Source: Scleromatobacter sp039920745
GTDB lineage: Bacteria; Pseudomonadota; Gammaproteobacteria; Burkholderiales; Burkholderiaceae_C
DNA: 64,000 nt
NCBI GenBank assembly: GCA_039920745.1
Contig: JBDSDD010000037.1
Coordinates: 124,001-188,000 of the forward strand
Direction: 5' to 3'
Below are positions 7,886 through 16,128 of the stretch, piece after piece. The translations under genes were made by a program, and so were the position numbers. The notes beneath the pieces were generated by a model. It did not search any database, was not told where the DNA came from, and worked only from the letters and a program-made list of their open reading frames with translations. Each line of letters begins with the position of its first letter. The first letter of the stretch is position 1.

Positions 7886-9256
7886 GTGAGCCGCCCCCGC
7901 ATCGCGGTCATCGGCTCCGGCATTGCCGGACTCGGCGCCGCCCACCGACTCGCACCCGACTGCGACGTCACCGTCTTCGAAGCTGATTCGCGCCTAGGTG
8001 GCCATGCCAACACGGTCGACGTCACGCTGCCCGGGCCCGCTGGCGACGTCACGCATGGCGTCGATACAGGCTTCCTCGTCTTCAACGAACGCACCTACCC
8101 GCGCCTGATCGCGTTGTTCGCCGAACTGGGCGTCGACGTGGCCAAATCGGAGATGACCTTCTCCGTGCAGGCGCCGCGGCCCGACGGCAGCCAGCTCGAA
8201 TGGAGCGGCACCAGCCTCAACACCGTGTTCGCCGACCGCGGCAACCTGTTGCGCCCGCGCTTCCACGGCATGCTGCTGGACTTGATGCGCTTCAACCGGC
8301 TCGCCACGGCACTGGCCCGGCGCGGCGACGATGCCGAGCTGGCGCAGCCGCTGGACGAGTTTCTCGTCGAGCACCGCTTTGGCCCGGCCTTCATCGACGA
8401 CTACCTGCTGCCGATGATCGGCTGCATCTGGTCGTGCTCCACCGTGCAGATGCTGCGCTTCCCGGTCGGCACGCTGATTCGTTTCTGCCACAACCACGGC
8501 CTGCTACAGGTGCGCGAGCGGCCGCAGTGGTTCACCGTGACCGGCGGCTCGCGCCAGTACGTCGACAAGCTCAGATCGCGCGTCGGCAAGGTGCGCCTGT
8601 CCACGCCGGTACTGGGCGTGGCGCGCGACCTGTCGCGCGAGGCTGGCTTCGGCGCCGCGCACGGCGGGCGCGTGTCGGTGCGCACGCGCGAGGGCATCGA
8701 GTGGTTCGACGAGGTCGTGCTGGCCACACACGCGCCGCAGACGCTGGCGCTGCTGACCGACGCCAGCGTCGAGGAACGCCGCATGCTGGGCGCGATCGGC
8801 TACCAGGACAACGAGGCCGTGCTGCACACCGACGAGCGCCTGCTGCCACGCCGGCGCGCCGCGTGGGCCGCGTGGAACTACCAGCGCGACATCGTTGCCG
8901 GCACCAATGACCAGAACGTCTGCCTGCACTACCTGCTCAACCAGTTGCAGCCGCTGCCATGGAAGCAGGCGGTGATCGTATCGCTCAACCCGCTGCACGC
9001 GCCGCGCCCGGAAACCGTCCTGCGCCGCATTGCGTACGCACACCCGGTGTTCGACAACGCCGCCGTCGCCGCGCAGGGCCGGCTGCCCGCGCTGCAGGGG
9101 CTGTCGCATGTGTGGTTCTGCGGCGCGTGGACGGGCTACGGCTTCCACGAGGACGGCCTGAAGTCCGGCCAGCAGGTGGCCGATCGCATCCTGGCCCGCC
9201 AGGTCGCGCCGCGGCTCGCCGACGCCGACGCGCCAGCCTTGCGCGAGGCCGCGTGA
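7886..9256 (+). CDS. FAD-dependent amine oxidase-like protein, lipid-modification operon
   Basis: A 456-residue flavoprotein starting at GTG 7886, with the dinucleotide-binding motif RIAVIGSGIAGLGAAHRL immediately at the N-terminus and the acidic end of the second strand in VFEADSRLGGHANT. The C-terminal FAD-contact block is WFCGAWTGYGFHEDGLKSG. This subfamily of NAD(P)-binding/amine oxidase-like proteins is repeatedly found with DUF1365 and a CFA-synthase-like methyltransferase in light- or singlet-oxygen-induced clusters, and is thought to act on phospholipid acyl chains; the reaction is not established here. The TGATG overlap couples it to the DUF1365 gene. A long leader precedes it. Confidence 0.8.
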   Translation: MSRPRIAVIGSGIAGLGAAHRLAPDCDVTVFEADSRLGGHANTVDVTLPGPAGDVTHGVDTGFLVFNERTYPRLIALFAELGVDVAKSEMTFSVQAPRPDGSQLEWSGTSLNTVFADRGNLLRPRFHGMLLDLMRFNRLATALARRGDDAELAQPLDEFLVEHRFGPAFIDDYLLPMIGCIWSCSTVQMLRFPVGTLIRFCHNHGLLQVRERPQWFTVTGGSRQYVDKLRSRVGKVRLSTPVLGVARDLSREAGFGAAHGGRVSVRTREGIEWFDEVVLATHAPQTLALLTDASVEERRMLGAIGYQDNEAVLHTDERLLPRRRAAWAAWNYQRDIVAGTNDQNVCLHYLLNQLQPLPWKQAVIVSLNPLHAPRPETVLRRIAYAHPVFDNAAVAAQGRLPALQGLSHVWFCGAWTGYGFHEDGLKSGQQVADRILARQVAPRLADADAPALREAA

Positions 9257-10146
9257 TGCCTGGCGCCGCGACGCCGCTGCGCGCGCGCATCGGCTTCGGC
9301 GAAGTGCGCCACCGGCGCCTGGCGCCGGTGGAACACGCGTTCGCCTATCCGACCTGCTTCCTGATGCTGCCGCTGCGCTCGATGCGCCGGCAGGCGGACC
9401 CGGTGCTGGCGCGCAACCGGCGCGCGCTGTTCGGCTTTCGCGACGCCGACCACGGCGACGGCCGCACCGACAGCCTGGCCTGGCTCGAGGAACTGCTGGC
9501 CGGCGCTGGCATCGCCGACGCCGATGGCGAGGTCTGGTTGCACTGCATCCCGCGCATGTTCGGCTTCGCTTTCAAGCCGGTCAGCTTCTGGTACGCGCAC
9601 CGCGCGGACGGCACGCTGGCAGCCATCGTCGTCGAGGTCAACAACACGTTCGGCGAGCGCCACTTCTACCTGTTGTCCGGCGAGACGCTGGACTTCGGGC
9701 GCACGCTGTCTGCCACCAAGGTGTTCCACGTGTCGCCATTCTGCGAGACCCGCGGCGACTACGCGTTCCGCTTCATGCGCACCGACCTCGCCGCACGTGA
9801 CGAGTGCGGACGCACCGCGGTGCGCGTCGAACTGCACGTGGACGGCGCGCCGCTGCTCCTGACCAGCGTCTCCGGTCGCATCGAGCCGCTGACCCGTGCC
9901 ACGACGCGCTTCGCGCTGTGGACGCTGCCGGCGATGACCGCTGTGATCGTCGCGCGCATCCACTGGCACGCTCTCAAGCTGTGGCTGAAGAGGCTGCCCA
10001 TCGTCGGCAAGCCCACGCCGCCGGCAGCGGCCGTGACGCGCGGGACGACCAGCGACGACGTGGCCCTGTCGACCGGGGATCCCGCCCCCGCGACGCGGCT
10101 TTCGCCGACATCCGACAACCCCGCCTCGGCCGAGAATCCCGCATGA
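9256..10146 (+). CDS. DUF1365 family protein
   Basis: A 296-residue protein of the DUF1365 family. Recognisable blocks are the N-terminal GEVRHRRLAPVEHAFAYPTC, then IPRMFGFAFKPVSFWYAH and VVEVNNTFGERHFY. The family travels with flavin amine oxidase and Cfa-type genes and is presumed to take part in unusual fatty-acid formation; the chemistry is unknown. The ATG overlaps the preceding stop (TGATG). The C-terminal 40 residues are Pro/Thr/Ala-rich and probably disordered. It overlaps the next gene by ATGA. Confidence 0.82.
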   Translation: MPGAATPLRARIGFGEVRHRRLAPVEHAFAYPTCFLMLPLRSMRRQADPVLARNRRALFGFRDADHGDGRTDSLAWLEELLAGAGIADADGEVWLHCIPRMFGFAFKPVSFWYAHRADGTLAAIVVEVNNTFGERHFYLLSGETLDFGRTLSATKVFHVSPFCETRGDYAFRFMRTDLAARDECGRTAVRVELHVDGAPLLLTSVSGRIEPLTRATTRFALWTLPAMTAVIVARIHWHALKLWLKRLPIVGKPTPPAAAVTRGTTSDDVALSTGDPAPATRLSPTSDNPASAENPA

Positions 10147-11381
10147 CTTCCCGAACGCTCCCGCCGACCGCCGACGCTGGCGCCCGAGTGAAATCTGCGC
10201 GCGTCCCCGCCACCGCGCGCGCCGCGCTGGCGCTGCTGCCGCGGCTGCAAGCCGGCACGCTCATCGTGCACACGCCGGATGGCGCCACGCACCACGCCAG
10301 CGGGGCCACGCGACCCGAGCTGCACGCGACGCTCAATGTCCACGACTGGTCGGTGTTCGCGGCCACGATGCGCACCGGCGATATCGGCTTCGCCGAAGGC
10401 TTCATGGCAGGCCAGTGGACGACGCCCCAGCTGGCCGACCTGCTGCGCCTGCTGCTCGCCAATCGCGACGTCATCGAGAAGGCGATCTACGGCTCGTGGT
10501 GGGGCCGGCTGCTGCACCGCGTCCAGCACGCGTTGAATCGAAACACCCGGCGCGGGAGTCGCCGCAACATCAGCGCGCACTACGACCTGGGCAACGATTT
10601 CTACACGCTGTGGCTCGACGAGACGATGAACTATTCCAGCGCGTGGTTCGACGGCGACCACGCGCAGCCGCTCGCGCAGGCCCAACTGGCCAAGCTGCAA
10701 CGCGCCATCGACGCCACCGGCGTGAAACCAGGCGAGCGCCTGCTGGAGATCGGCTGCGGCTGGGGCGCGGTCGCCGAGACCGCGGCGCGCGAGGGCATCG
10801 CCGTCGTCGGACTGACGCTGTCCACGGAGCAACTCGCATGGGCTCAGGCGCGCGTCACGCGCGCGGGCGTCGCGCAGCACGCGGACCTGCGCCTGCAGGA
10901 CTACCGCGACGTGCCCGACGGCCCATTCGACGCGATCGTGTCCATCGAGATGTTCGAGGCCGTCGGCCGCGAATACTGGGACTCGTACTTCCAGACGGTG
11001 CACGCTCAACTCAAGCGCGGTGGCAAGGCCTGCGTGCAGGCGATCGTGATCCGCGACGACCTGTTCGAGCGCTATGTGAGCTCGGCCGACTTCATCCAGC
11101 GCTACGTGTTCCCAGGCGGCATGCTCGCCAGCACGGCGCTGTTCGTGCAGCATGCGCAGGCTGCGGGCCTGCGCGTGGTCGAACGCTTCGCGTTCGGCGC
11201 TGACTACGCCGAGACGCTGCGCCGCTGGCGCCACGCGTTCCTCGCGCGCCTCGACGACGTGCGCCGCCAGGGCTTCGACGAACGCTTCATTCGCCTGTGG
11301 GAGTTCTATCTCGCGTACTGCGAAGCAGCGTTCGACGCGGGCAATACCGACGTCGTCCAGTTCACGTTACAGCGGGACTGA
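10143..11381 (+). CDS. cfa: Cyclopropane-fatty-acyl-phospholipid synthase-family methyltransferase
   Basis: A 412-residue SAM-dependent methyltransferase. The CFA signature NISAHYDLGNDFYTLWLDE lies near residue 143, followed by MNYSSAWF and the SAM-binding loop LLEIGCGWGAVAE near 201. CFA synthases add a methylene group across unsaturated acyl chains of membrane phospholipids; relatives make methylated precursors of furan fatty acids. Given its partners (flavin amine oxidase, DUF1365, B12 light regulator), a photo-oxidative-stress lipid is plausible. It starts inside the DUF1365 stop (ATGA). The stop codon is followed within 50 bp by a tandem GC-rich repeat that may help end transcription. 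Confidence 0.88.
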   Translation: MTSRTLPPTADAGARVKSARVPATARAALALLPRLQAGTLIVHTPDGATHHASGATRPELHATLNVHDWSVFAATMRTGDIGFAEGFMAGQWTTPQLADLLRLLLANRDVIEKAIYGSWWGRLLHRVQHALNRNTRRGSRRNISAHYDLGNDFYTLWLDETMNYSSAWFDGDHAQPLAQAQLAKLQRAIDATGVKPGERLLEIGCGWGAVAETAAREGIAVVGLTLSTEQLAWAQARVTRAGVAQHADLRLQDYRDVPDGPFDAIVSIEMFEAVGREYWDSYFQTVHAQLKRGGKACVQAIVIRDDLFERYVSSADFIQRYVFPGGMLASTALFVQHAQAAGLRVVERFAFGADYAETLRRWRHAFLARLDDVRRQGFDERFIRLWEFYLAYCEAAFDAGNTDVVQFTLQRD

Positions 11382-11425
11382 GCGCGCGCAGCGCAGGGCG
11401 GTCTGCAGGCCCAACCAGGCTCTCG

Positions 11426-11495
11426 GGAAGCGAGGATCACATCCGAGCCGGGCCGAGCTCCCCCTCGGGGGGCAGCGACGGGAGGAGCGTGGGGG
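11426..11495 (+). repeat. Interspersed GC-rich repeat, copy 1 of tandem pair
   Basis: About 70 bp beginning GGAAGCGAGGATCACATCC, containing GAGCTCCCCCTCGGGGGGC and ending GAGCGTGGGGG. The CCCCCTCGGGGGG core can form a compact hairpin. Almost identical copies occur at 11507 and 33422, with variants at 12987, 13058 and (inverted) 16790. Confidence 0.85.
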
Positions 11496-11506
11496 CGGAC
11501 ATTACC

Positions 11507-11575
11507 GGAAGCGAGGATCACATCCGAGCCGGGCCGAGCTCCCCCTCGGGGGGCAGCGACGGGAGGAGCGTGGGG
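11507..11575 (+). repeat. Interspersed GC-rich repeat, copy 2 of tandem pair
   Basis: Near-identical to the copy starting at 11426, with a period of 81 bp between starts. Only the flanks (GCGGACATTACC versus TCCGCAACAAGC) differ. Confidence 0.85.
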
Positions 11576-11754
11576 TCCGCAACAAGCGTGAATATAGCCC
11601 GGTTTTTCGAGTTTGGGCAGGCTGGTCAAACCGCAGAGGCGGGCGCATAGTGGACTCGTGCCAGACGCCTCAGTCGACCGATTCGTCCGGCACGGTCGAC
11701 CCGGAATTGAACCCCCGGGCCACTTCTGCAACTCTCGCTTGAAAGGAGGCACTG

Positions 11755-12108
11755 ATGAATCTGACGATCAGCGGCCATCATCTCGAAGTGACACCGGCAT
11801 TGCGTGAATACGTCCTGAGCAAGCTGGACAGGATCACGCGCCATTTCGACGCAGTAGTCGACGTCAACGTGTTGCTCACCGTGGAAAACCTCAAGGAAAA
11901 GGAACGTCGACAAAAAGCCGAAGTCACTCTTCACGTGAAGGGAAAGGACATCTTTGTCGAACAGGCGCATGAAGACCTCTATGCCGCCGTCGACCAGTTG
12001 ATGGACAAGCTCGATCGCCAGGTGGTCCGCCACAAGGATCGCCTGCAGGATCATCACCACGCGACCGGCAAACGCCAAGTCGCCCCGGAAATGCCGCTAC
12101 CGACCTGA
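11755..12108 (+). CDS. hpf: Ribosome hibernation-promoting factor
   Basis: A 117-residue protein of the HPF/RaiA family: MNLTISGHHLEVTPALREYV at the N-terminus, then DRITRHFDAVVDVNVLL and DIFVEQAHEDLYAAVDQLMDKLDRQV. It binds the 30S decoding region and promotes inactive 100S dimers or protects idle ribosomes in stationary phase. At 117 residues it is the short form. In many Proteobacteria hpf follows rpoN and precedes ptsN; here ptsN and hprK follow but rpoN is absent upstream, replaced by the cfa operon and repeats. It has its own ribosome site GAAAGGAGG and a terminator 30 bp after the stop, so it is probably transcribed alone. Confidence 0.93.
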   Translation: MNLTISGHHLEVTPALREYVLSKLDRITRHFDAVVDVNVLLTVENLKEKERRQKAEVTLHVKGKDIFVEQAHEDLYAAVDQLMDKLDRQVVRHKDRLQDHHHATGKRQVAPEMPLPT

Positions 12109-12137
12109 TCGGACGGACAGACCGACACAATCCATGC

Positions 12138-12165
12138 AAAGCGGCCCCTGGCCGCTTTGTTCGTT
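12138..12165 (+). terminator. Rho-independent terminator after hpf
   Basis: Stem AAAGCGGCC (12138-12146) pairs with GGCCGCTTT (12150-12158) around a 3-nt loop, followed by GTTCGTTT. Confidence 0.8.
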
Positions 12166-12332
12166 TGGGCTATGCTGCGTGAGGGTCTTTCTGGTGCGCT
12201 AAAGACGGGTTCGTGCGCGCCGATTTAACTCTCAAGCCCTGGTTTTCGTGAAATTGTTGCTGCGTCGCAGCAATCGCGGCACGCCAGTGCAGCCGGTGCA
12301 CTCGCGATGTGCGCACACGGTTTTCCGGTTCC

Positions 12333-12338
12333 TATAAT
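12333..12338 (+). promoter_or_regulatory. -10 element TATAAT upstream of ptsN
   Basis: A perfect -10 hexamer 97 bp before the ptsN ATG. The -35 at 17 bp spacing (TGCGCA) is poor. It would give a leader of about 90 nt. Confidence 0.5.
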
Positions 12339-12434
12339 CGTCTGTTCGACCCCCGGGGTGTTGCCGGGTGATTTTCCTGCCCGGGGACCACCGGGCGCCG
12401 CACGGAAACCTCGGCTCACCCGCCGGGAACGCTC

Positions 12435-12905
12435 ATGAACCGTCTCGCTGCCATCCTCCCTCTTGCCAACGTCCAGGTAGGCGTGGACGCGACCAGCAAG
12501 AAACGCGTGTTCGAACAAGCCGGCGTGCTGTTCGAGAACCAGCACGCCATTGCGCGCGCGACGGTCACCGACAACCTGTTCGCCCGCGAGCGCTTGGGCT
12601 CCACCGGGCTCGGCCACGGCGTCGCCGTGCCGCACGGCCGAGTCAAGGGCCTGAAGAATCCGCTCGCCGCCGTGCTGCGCGTGCAGACGCCGATCCCGTT
12701 CGACGCGCCCGACGACGAGCCCGTGGGCCTGCTGATCTTCCTGCTGGTGCCGGAAGCCGCCACGCAACGCCACCTCGAGATCCTGTCCGAGATCGCCGAG
12801 ATGCTGTCCGACCGCGAACTGCGCGAACGCCTCAAGGGCGATGTCGACGCGGCCACGCTGCACCGCCTGATCTCCGACTGGGAACCGCTCAAGTCGGTCG
12901 CCTGA
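12435..12905 (+). CDS. ptsN: PTS IIA-like nitrogen-regulatory protein
   Basis: A 156-residue EIIA(Ntr) protein of the fructose/mannitol IIA fold. The phospho-acceptor histidine is His67 in GLGHGVAVPHGR. It receives phosphate from NPr/EI(Ntr) and regulates potassium transport, nitrogen and envelope stress functions in the cytoplasm rather than transporting sugar. It is followed after 220 bp by hprK, as in many Betaproteobacteria that carry a regulatory PTS. The C-terminus (TLHRLISDWEP) is complete. It has its own leader with a perfect -10 element. Confidence 0.93.
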   Translation: MNRLAAILPLANVQVGVDATSKKRVFEQAGVLFENQHAIARATVTDNLFARERLGSTGLGHGVAVPHGRVKGLKNPLAAVLRVQTPIPFDAPDDEPVGLLIFLLVPEAATQRHLEILSEIAEMLSDRELRERLKGDVDAATLHRLISDWEPLKSVA

Positions 12906-12986
12906 GCGAAGCCCAACCCGTGACCCACACCCCCTCCCGGCGCTGCCGCTCGATCGCCGCAAGCGAAATCAAAGGGAGCGGCAGAA

Positions 12987-13049
12987 CCGGCTCTGCCGGG
13001 CTGCTCGCGGCCGGCCCCTCGGGGGCAGCGAGCGCCAGCGAGCGTGGGG
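12987..13049 (+). repeat. Interspersed GC-rich repeat, variant copy (first of pair before hprK)
   Basis: A shorter variant beginning CCGGCTCTGCCGGGCTGCTCGCG, with core CCCCTCGGGGGCAGCGAGCG and end GAGCGTGGGG. It forms a direct repeat with the next unit at 13058. Confidence 0.75.
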
Positions 13050-13057
13050 CACCATTC

Positions 13058-13126
13058 CCCGGCTCCGCCGGGCCGCTCGCGAAGCACCCCCTCGGGGGGC
13101 AGCGAGCGCCAGCGAGCGTGGGGGGC
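13058..13126 (+). repeat. Interspersed GC-rich repeat, variant copy abutting the hprK start
   Basis: Second tandem unit (GGCTCCGCCGGGCCGCTCGCG, then ACCCCCTCGGGGGGCAGCGAGC and GAGCGTGGGGGG). Its last G-run (13120-13125) sits 3 nt before the hprK ATG, where the ribosome-binding site should be. Confidence 0.8.
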
Positions 13127-13128
13127 CA

Positions 13129-14082
13129 ATGAAACCGCGCGTCATCAGCGCAGAAGCGCTGTTTGAAGAACACCAACCAGCGCTGCGCTGGGAGTGGATC
13201 GCGGGGCATGCCCATCCGGAACGCCGCTTCGACGAAGCCGCCGTGCGCGAGGCGCGCTCGGCCGCCGACCTGATCGGCTACCTGAACTACATCCACCCGT
13301 ACCGAGTGCAACTGGTCGGAAGGCGCGAGGTCGCGTACCTCGAGAACGCCGACAAGGAAGTGCAGCAGCGCCGCATCCAGCGCATCGTCACGCTGGAACC
13401 GCCGGTGCTCATCGTGGCCGACGGCGAGCGCGCGCCCGACCAGCTCGTCGCGCTGTGCGACCGCGCCGAGATCCCGCTGTTCGTCACGTCGGCCTCGGCC
13501 GGCCACGTGATCGACCTGGTGCGCTCTTACCTGAGCCAGCTGTTCGCCGACCGCACCACGCGCCACGGCGTGTTCATGGACATCCTGGGCGTGGGCGTGC
13601 TGATCACCGGTGAGTCGGGCTTGGGCAAGAGCGAACTCGGCCTGGAACTGATCTCGCGCGGCAACGGCCTGGTGGCCGACGACGCGGTCGACCTTTACCG
13701 CGTATCGCAATCCACCCTGGAGGGGCGCTGCCCGGACTTGCTGATGAACCTGCTCGAGGTGCGTGGCATCGGCTTGCTCGACATCAAGGCCATCTTCGGC
13801 GAGACCGCCGTGCGCCGCAAGATGCGCCTCAAGCTGATCGTCCACCTGGTGCGCAAGGAGACGATGGAGCGCGAGTTCGAGCGCCTTCCCTACGAGCCGA
13901 TGTACGACGAGATCCTGGGCATTCCGGTGCGCAAGGTCGTGATCGCCGTCGATGCCGGCCGCAACCTGGCCGTGCTGGTGGAGGCCGCCGTGCGCAACAC
14001 GATCCTGCAATTGCGCGGGATAGATACCTACCAGGAATTCGTCAAGCGCCACAACGACGCGATGAGCCGCGGCGGAGAGTAG
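13129..14082 (+). CDS. hprK: HPr kinase/phosphorylase
   Basis: A 317-residue bifunctional kinase/phosphorylase acting on the regulatory serine of HPr-like proteins. The Walker A loop GESGLGKS lies at 161-168, preceded by HGVFMDILGVGVLITG with the catalytic His146. The C-terminal signature MLRL-type segment reads VRRKMRLKLIVHLV. In Betaproteobacteria HprK works in an incomplete PTS without sugar uptake. It follows ptsN in the typical order. The only visible ribosome site is the G-run that ends the upstream repeat. It converges with fur, with 54 bp between stop codons. Confidence 0.93.
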   Translation: MKPRVISAEALFEEHQPALRWEWIAGHAHPERRFDEAAVREARSAADLIGYLNYIHPYRVQLVGRREVAYLENADKEVQQRRIQRIVTLEPPVLIVADGERAPDQLVALCDRAEIPLFVTSASAGHVIDLVRSYLSQLFADRTTRHGVFMDILGVGVLITGESGLGKSELGLELISRGNGLVADDAVDLYRVSQSTLEGRCPDLLMNLLEVRGIGLLDIKAIFGETAVRRKMRLKLIVHLVRKETMEREFERLPYEPMYDEILGIPVRKVVIAVDAGRNLAVLVEAAVRNTILQLRGIDTYQEFVKRHNDAMSRGGE

Positions 14083-14136
14083 CAGCTGAAGCCCGTGGCC
14101 GGCCAGAACGCCGTCATCCTGCGCGAAGTCGCAGGA

Positions 14137-14595
14137 CTAGCCTGGGGAATGACGGATGTTGACCTTGGGCGCCGGCCGGTGCTCGCAGTTCTCGCGCTTG
14201 CACACGGCGTACAACGACAGCGCGTGCTCCTGCAGCGCGAAGCCACGAGACGCGGCCACCTCGCGCTGGCGTGCCTCGATCTCGGGGTCGAAGAACTCCT
14301 CGACGCGACCGCAGGTCATGCAAAGCAGGTGGTCGTGGTGAGTGCCTTCGTTGAGCTCGAACACCGACTTGCCGGACTCGAAATGGCTGCGTGCGAGAAT
14401 CCCGGCTTGCTCGAACTGCATCAGCACCCGGTAGACGGTGGCGAGTGCGATGTCCGACCCCTCGTTCAACAAGGCCTTGTAGACATCTTCAGCCGTCAAG
14501 TGACGGTCGACGGACAGCTGGAAGACCTCGAGGATCTTGATGCGCGGCAAAGTGGCCTTCAGGCCGCTGCTCTTGAGTTCTTCAGCGTGGGTCAT
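14137..14595 (-). CDS. fur: Ferric uptake regulator
   Basis: A 152-residue Fur repressor. It has the winged-helix DNA-binding half (residues 1-85, with LTAEDVYKALLNEG and ALATVYRVLMQFEQAGI), the metal site HHDHLLCMTCG and a second Cys pair in CKRENCEH. With Fe2+ it represses iron-uptake genes. Divergence from bamE is a conserved Betaproteobacterial arrangement. The length is typical (140-155). Confidence 0.95.
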   Translation of the reverse strand: MTHAEELKSSGLKATLPRIKILEVFQLSVDRHLTAEDVYKALLNEGSDIALATVYRVLMQFEQAGILARSHFESGKSVFELNEGTHHDHLLCMTCGRVEEFFDPEIEARQREVAASRGFALQEHALSLYAVCKRENCEHRPAPKVNIRHSPG

Positions 14596-14637
14596 GTTAA
14601 GGACTTCAAAGGCCTGCTTCGCAAGGTGCGGGCAGAC

Positions 14638-14643
14638 TAGAAT
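14638..14643 (+). promoter_or_regulatory. -10 element TAGAAT upstream of bamE
   Basis: TAGAAT lies 56 bp before the bamE ATG in the fur/bamE divergent gap. The -35 at 17 bp is weak (TGCTTC). Confidence 0.4.
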
Positions 14644-14698
14644 CAGTCAATCATATCCAGCCTTTGCCTAGTTTGGGCAGCGGTTTCGAGCCTCGACG

Positions 14699-15262
14699 AT
14701 GCGCACACCGGTTTTCCCCCGAATCTCCTTTCTCTCTGCCAGCCTGCTGGCCGCACTCGCCCTCGGCGGGTGCTCCAGCTTCAATGAGCCGACTTCGCTG
14801 AAGGGCTTCATCGCCTTCATCGCGCCGTACAAGCCGGACGTCATCCAGGGCAACGTCGTCACCACCGAGCAGATCGCCCAGGTCAAGACGGGCATGTCGC
14901 GCGTGCAGGTCAAGGAAGTGCTCGGCTCGCCCCTGATCACCGACCCGTTCCACAACGACCGATGGGACTACGTCTTCACGCTGCGCCGCCAGGGCTTCGA
15001 CGACCAGCAGCGCTCGTTCGTCGTGCTGTTCGACAAGGACCAGGTGCTCAAGATCGACGCGCCAGTGCTGCCCAGCGAGGATCAGTTCGTCGCCGCCATC
15101 AGCCGCAAGAAGCTGCCGACCTCGACGCCCAAGCTCGAGCTGACCGACGCCGAGCGTGCGGCGCTGCCCGCGCCGGTGGCGGTCGCGGCGCCGGCAGCCC
15201 CCGCCGTCGTGCTGGCGGGCGCCACGCGCACCTACCCGCCGCTGGAATCGCCGACGCCGTGA
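14699..15262 (+). CDS. bamE: Outer membrane protein assembly factor BamE (OmlA/SmpA lipoprotein)
   Basis: A 187-residue lipoprotein with lipobox LGGC near residue 25. The BamE core is clear: VTTEQIAQVKTGMSRVQVKEVLGSPLITDPFHNDRWDYVFTLRR in the expected order. BamE stabilises the BamA-BamD interaction that folds outer-membrane beta-barrels. The C-terminal 50 residues are Ala/Pro-rich and extend beyond the E. coli protein, as usual in Burkholderiales. Its stop overlaps a GTG at 15259 that could start dapB, pointing to translational coupling. Confidence 0.92.
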   Translation: MRTPVFPRISFLSASLLAALALGGCSSFNEPTSLKGFIAFIAPYKPDVIQGNVVTTEQIAQVKTGMSRVQVKEVLGSPLITDPFHNDRWDYVFTLRRQGFDDQQRSFVVLFDKDQVLKIDAPVLPSEDQFVAAISRKKLPTSTPKLELTDAERAALPAPVAVAAPAAPAVVLAGATRTYPPLESPTP

Positions 15263-15270
15263 GCGCGTCG

Positions 15271-16128
15271 ATGCAGGCGAGCCCCTCGGCAGCGCCAAGC
15301 GCAGCAATGCAGGCGTCGCCTGCAGCGCCCTTGCGGATCGCGATTGCGGGCGCCACCGGCCGCATGGGCCGCATGCTGGTCGAAGCGGTGCTCGACGCGC
15401 CCGACCTCGCGCTCGCCGGCGCGCTCGACGCGCCCGGCAGCCCGCAACTGGGCCAGGACGCCGGGGCGTTCCTCGGTCGCACGACCGCCATCACCATCAC
15501 CGACGACCTGGCCGCCGTACTCGCCGCGACCCAGGTGCTGATCGATTTCACGCGCCCCGAAGGCACGCTGCGCCACCTCGAAGCCTGTGCCGAGCGCGGC
15601 GTCGCGCTGGTGATCGGCACCACCGGCTTCAGCGCCGAGCAAAAGGCCGCCATCGGCGCCGCCGCACAACGCACCGCCGTTTTCCTCGCGCCCAACATGA
15701 GCGTCGGCGTCAACGTGGTGATGCGCCTGCTCGAACAGGCCGCCAAGGCGCTCTCGCACGGCTACGACATCGAGATCATCGAGGCCCACCATCGCAACAA
15801 GATCGACGCCCCCAGCGGTACCGCGCTGGCGATGGGCGAGGTCGTCGCCAAGGCCCTCGGGCGCAATCTGGCCGATAACGCCGTGTTCGGACGCGAAGGC
15901 GTCACCGGCGCGCGCGACCCGAGTACGATCGGTTTCGCGACGGTGCGCGGCGGCGACATCATCGGAGATCACACGGTCATGTTCGCCGGCATCGGCGAGC
16001 GCATCGAGATCACCCACAAGAGTTCCAGCCGCGCCACGTACGCGCAGGGGAGCCTGCGTGCCGCGCGCTTCCTGGCGCACAGCGGCCCGGGCCTGTATGA
16101 CATGAACGACGTCCTGGGATTGAACTGA
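15271..16128 (+). CDS. dapB: 4-hydroxy-tetrahydrodipicolinate reductase
   Basis: DapB catalyses the NAD(P)H-dependent step toward diaminopimelate and lysine. The product has the nucleotide motif IAIAGATGRMGRML, FAPNMSVGVNV-type substrate loop (FLAPNMSVGVNVVM) and the catalytic/substrate motif EAHHRNKIDAPSGTA. From ATG 15271 it is 285 residues. The family is usually 265-275, so ATG 15307 (273 residues) or the coupled GTG 15259 are alternatives. The extra N-terminus is a small internal repeat (MQASPSAAP/MQASPAAP). It overlaps exbB by TGATG. Confidence 0.92.
   Translation: MQASPSAAPSAAMQASPAAPLRIAIAGATGRMGRMLVEAVLDAPDLALAGALDAPGSPQLGQDAGAFLGRTTAITITDDLAAVLAATQVLIDFTRPEGTLRHLEACAERGVALVIGTTGFSAEQKAAIGAAAQRTAVFLAPNMSVGVNVVMRLLEQAAKALSHGYDIEIIEAHHRNKIDAPSGTALAMGEVVAKALGRNLADNAVFGREGVTGARDPSTIGFATVRGGDIIGDHTVMFAGIGERIEITHKSSSRATYAQGSLRAARFLAHSGPGLYDMNDVLGLN

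Larger units (their letters stand above)
11382..11754. other. Gap between cfa and hpf: repeat copies and hpf leader
   Basis: A 373-bp non-coding stretch. The first half is two tandem copies of the interspersed GC-rich repeat. The second half (11576-11754) is lower in GC around 11590-11640 and should contain the hpf promoter. I could not settle on convincing -35/-10 hexamers. A strong ribosome site (GAAAGGAGG, 11740-11748) serves hpf. Confidence 0.5.
12109..12434. other. Gap between hpf and ptsN: terminator and ptsN promoter
   Basis: A 326-bp non-coding stretch containing the hpf terminator (12138-12165), a -10 element at 12333 and a GC-rich 95-nt leader for ptsN rich in CCGGG/CCCGG self-complementary words (about 12350-12425). 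Confidence 0.55.

Noticed and set aside
11426..13126. Tandem repeats as a CRISPR array
   Set aside because: Units are only paired, about 70 bp long, without regular unique spacers, and no cas genes are present.
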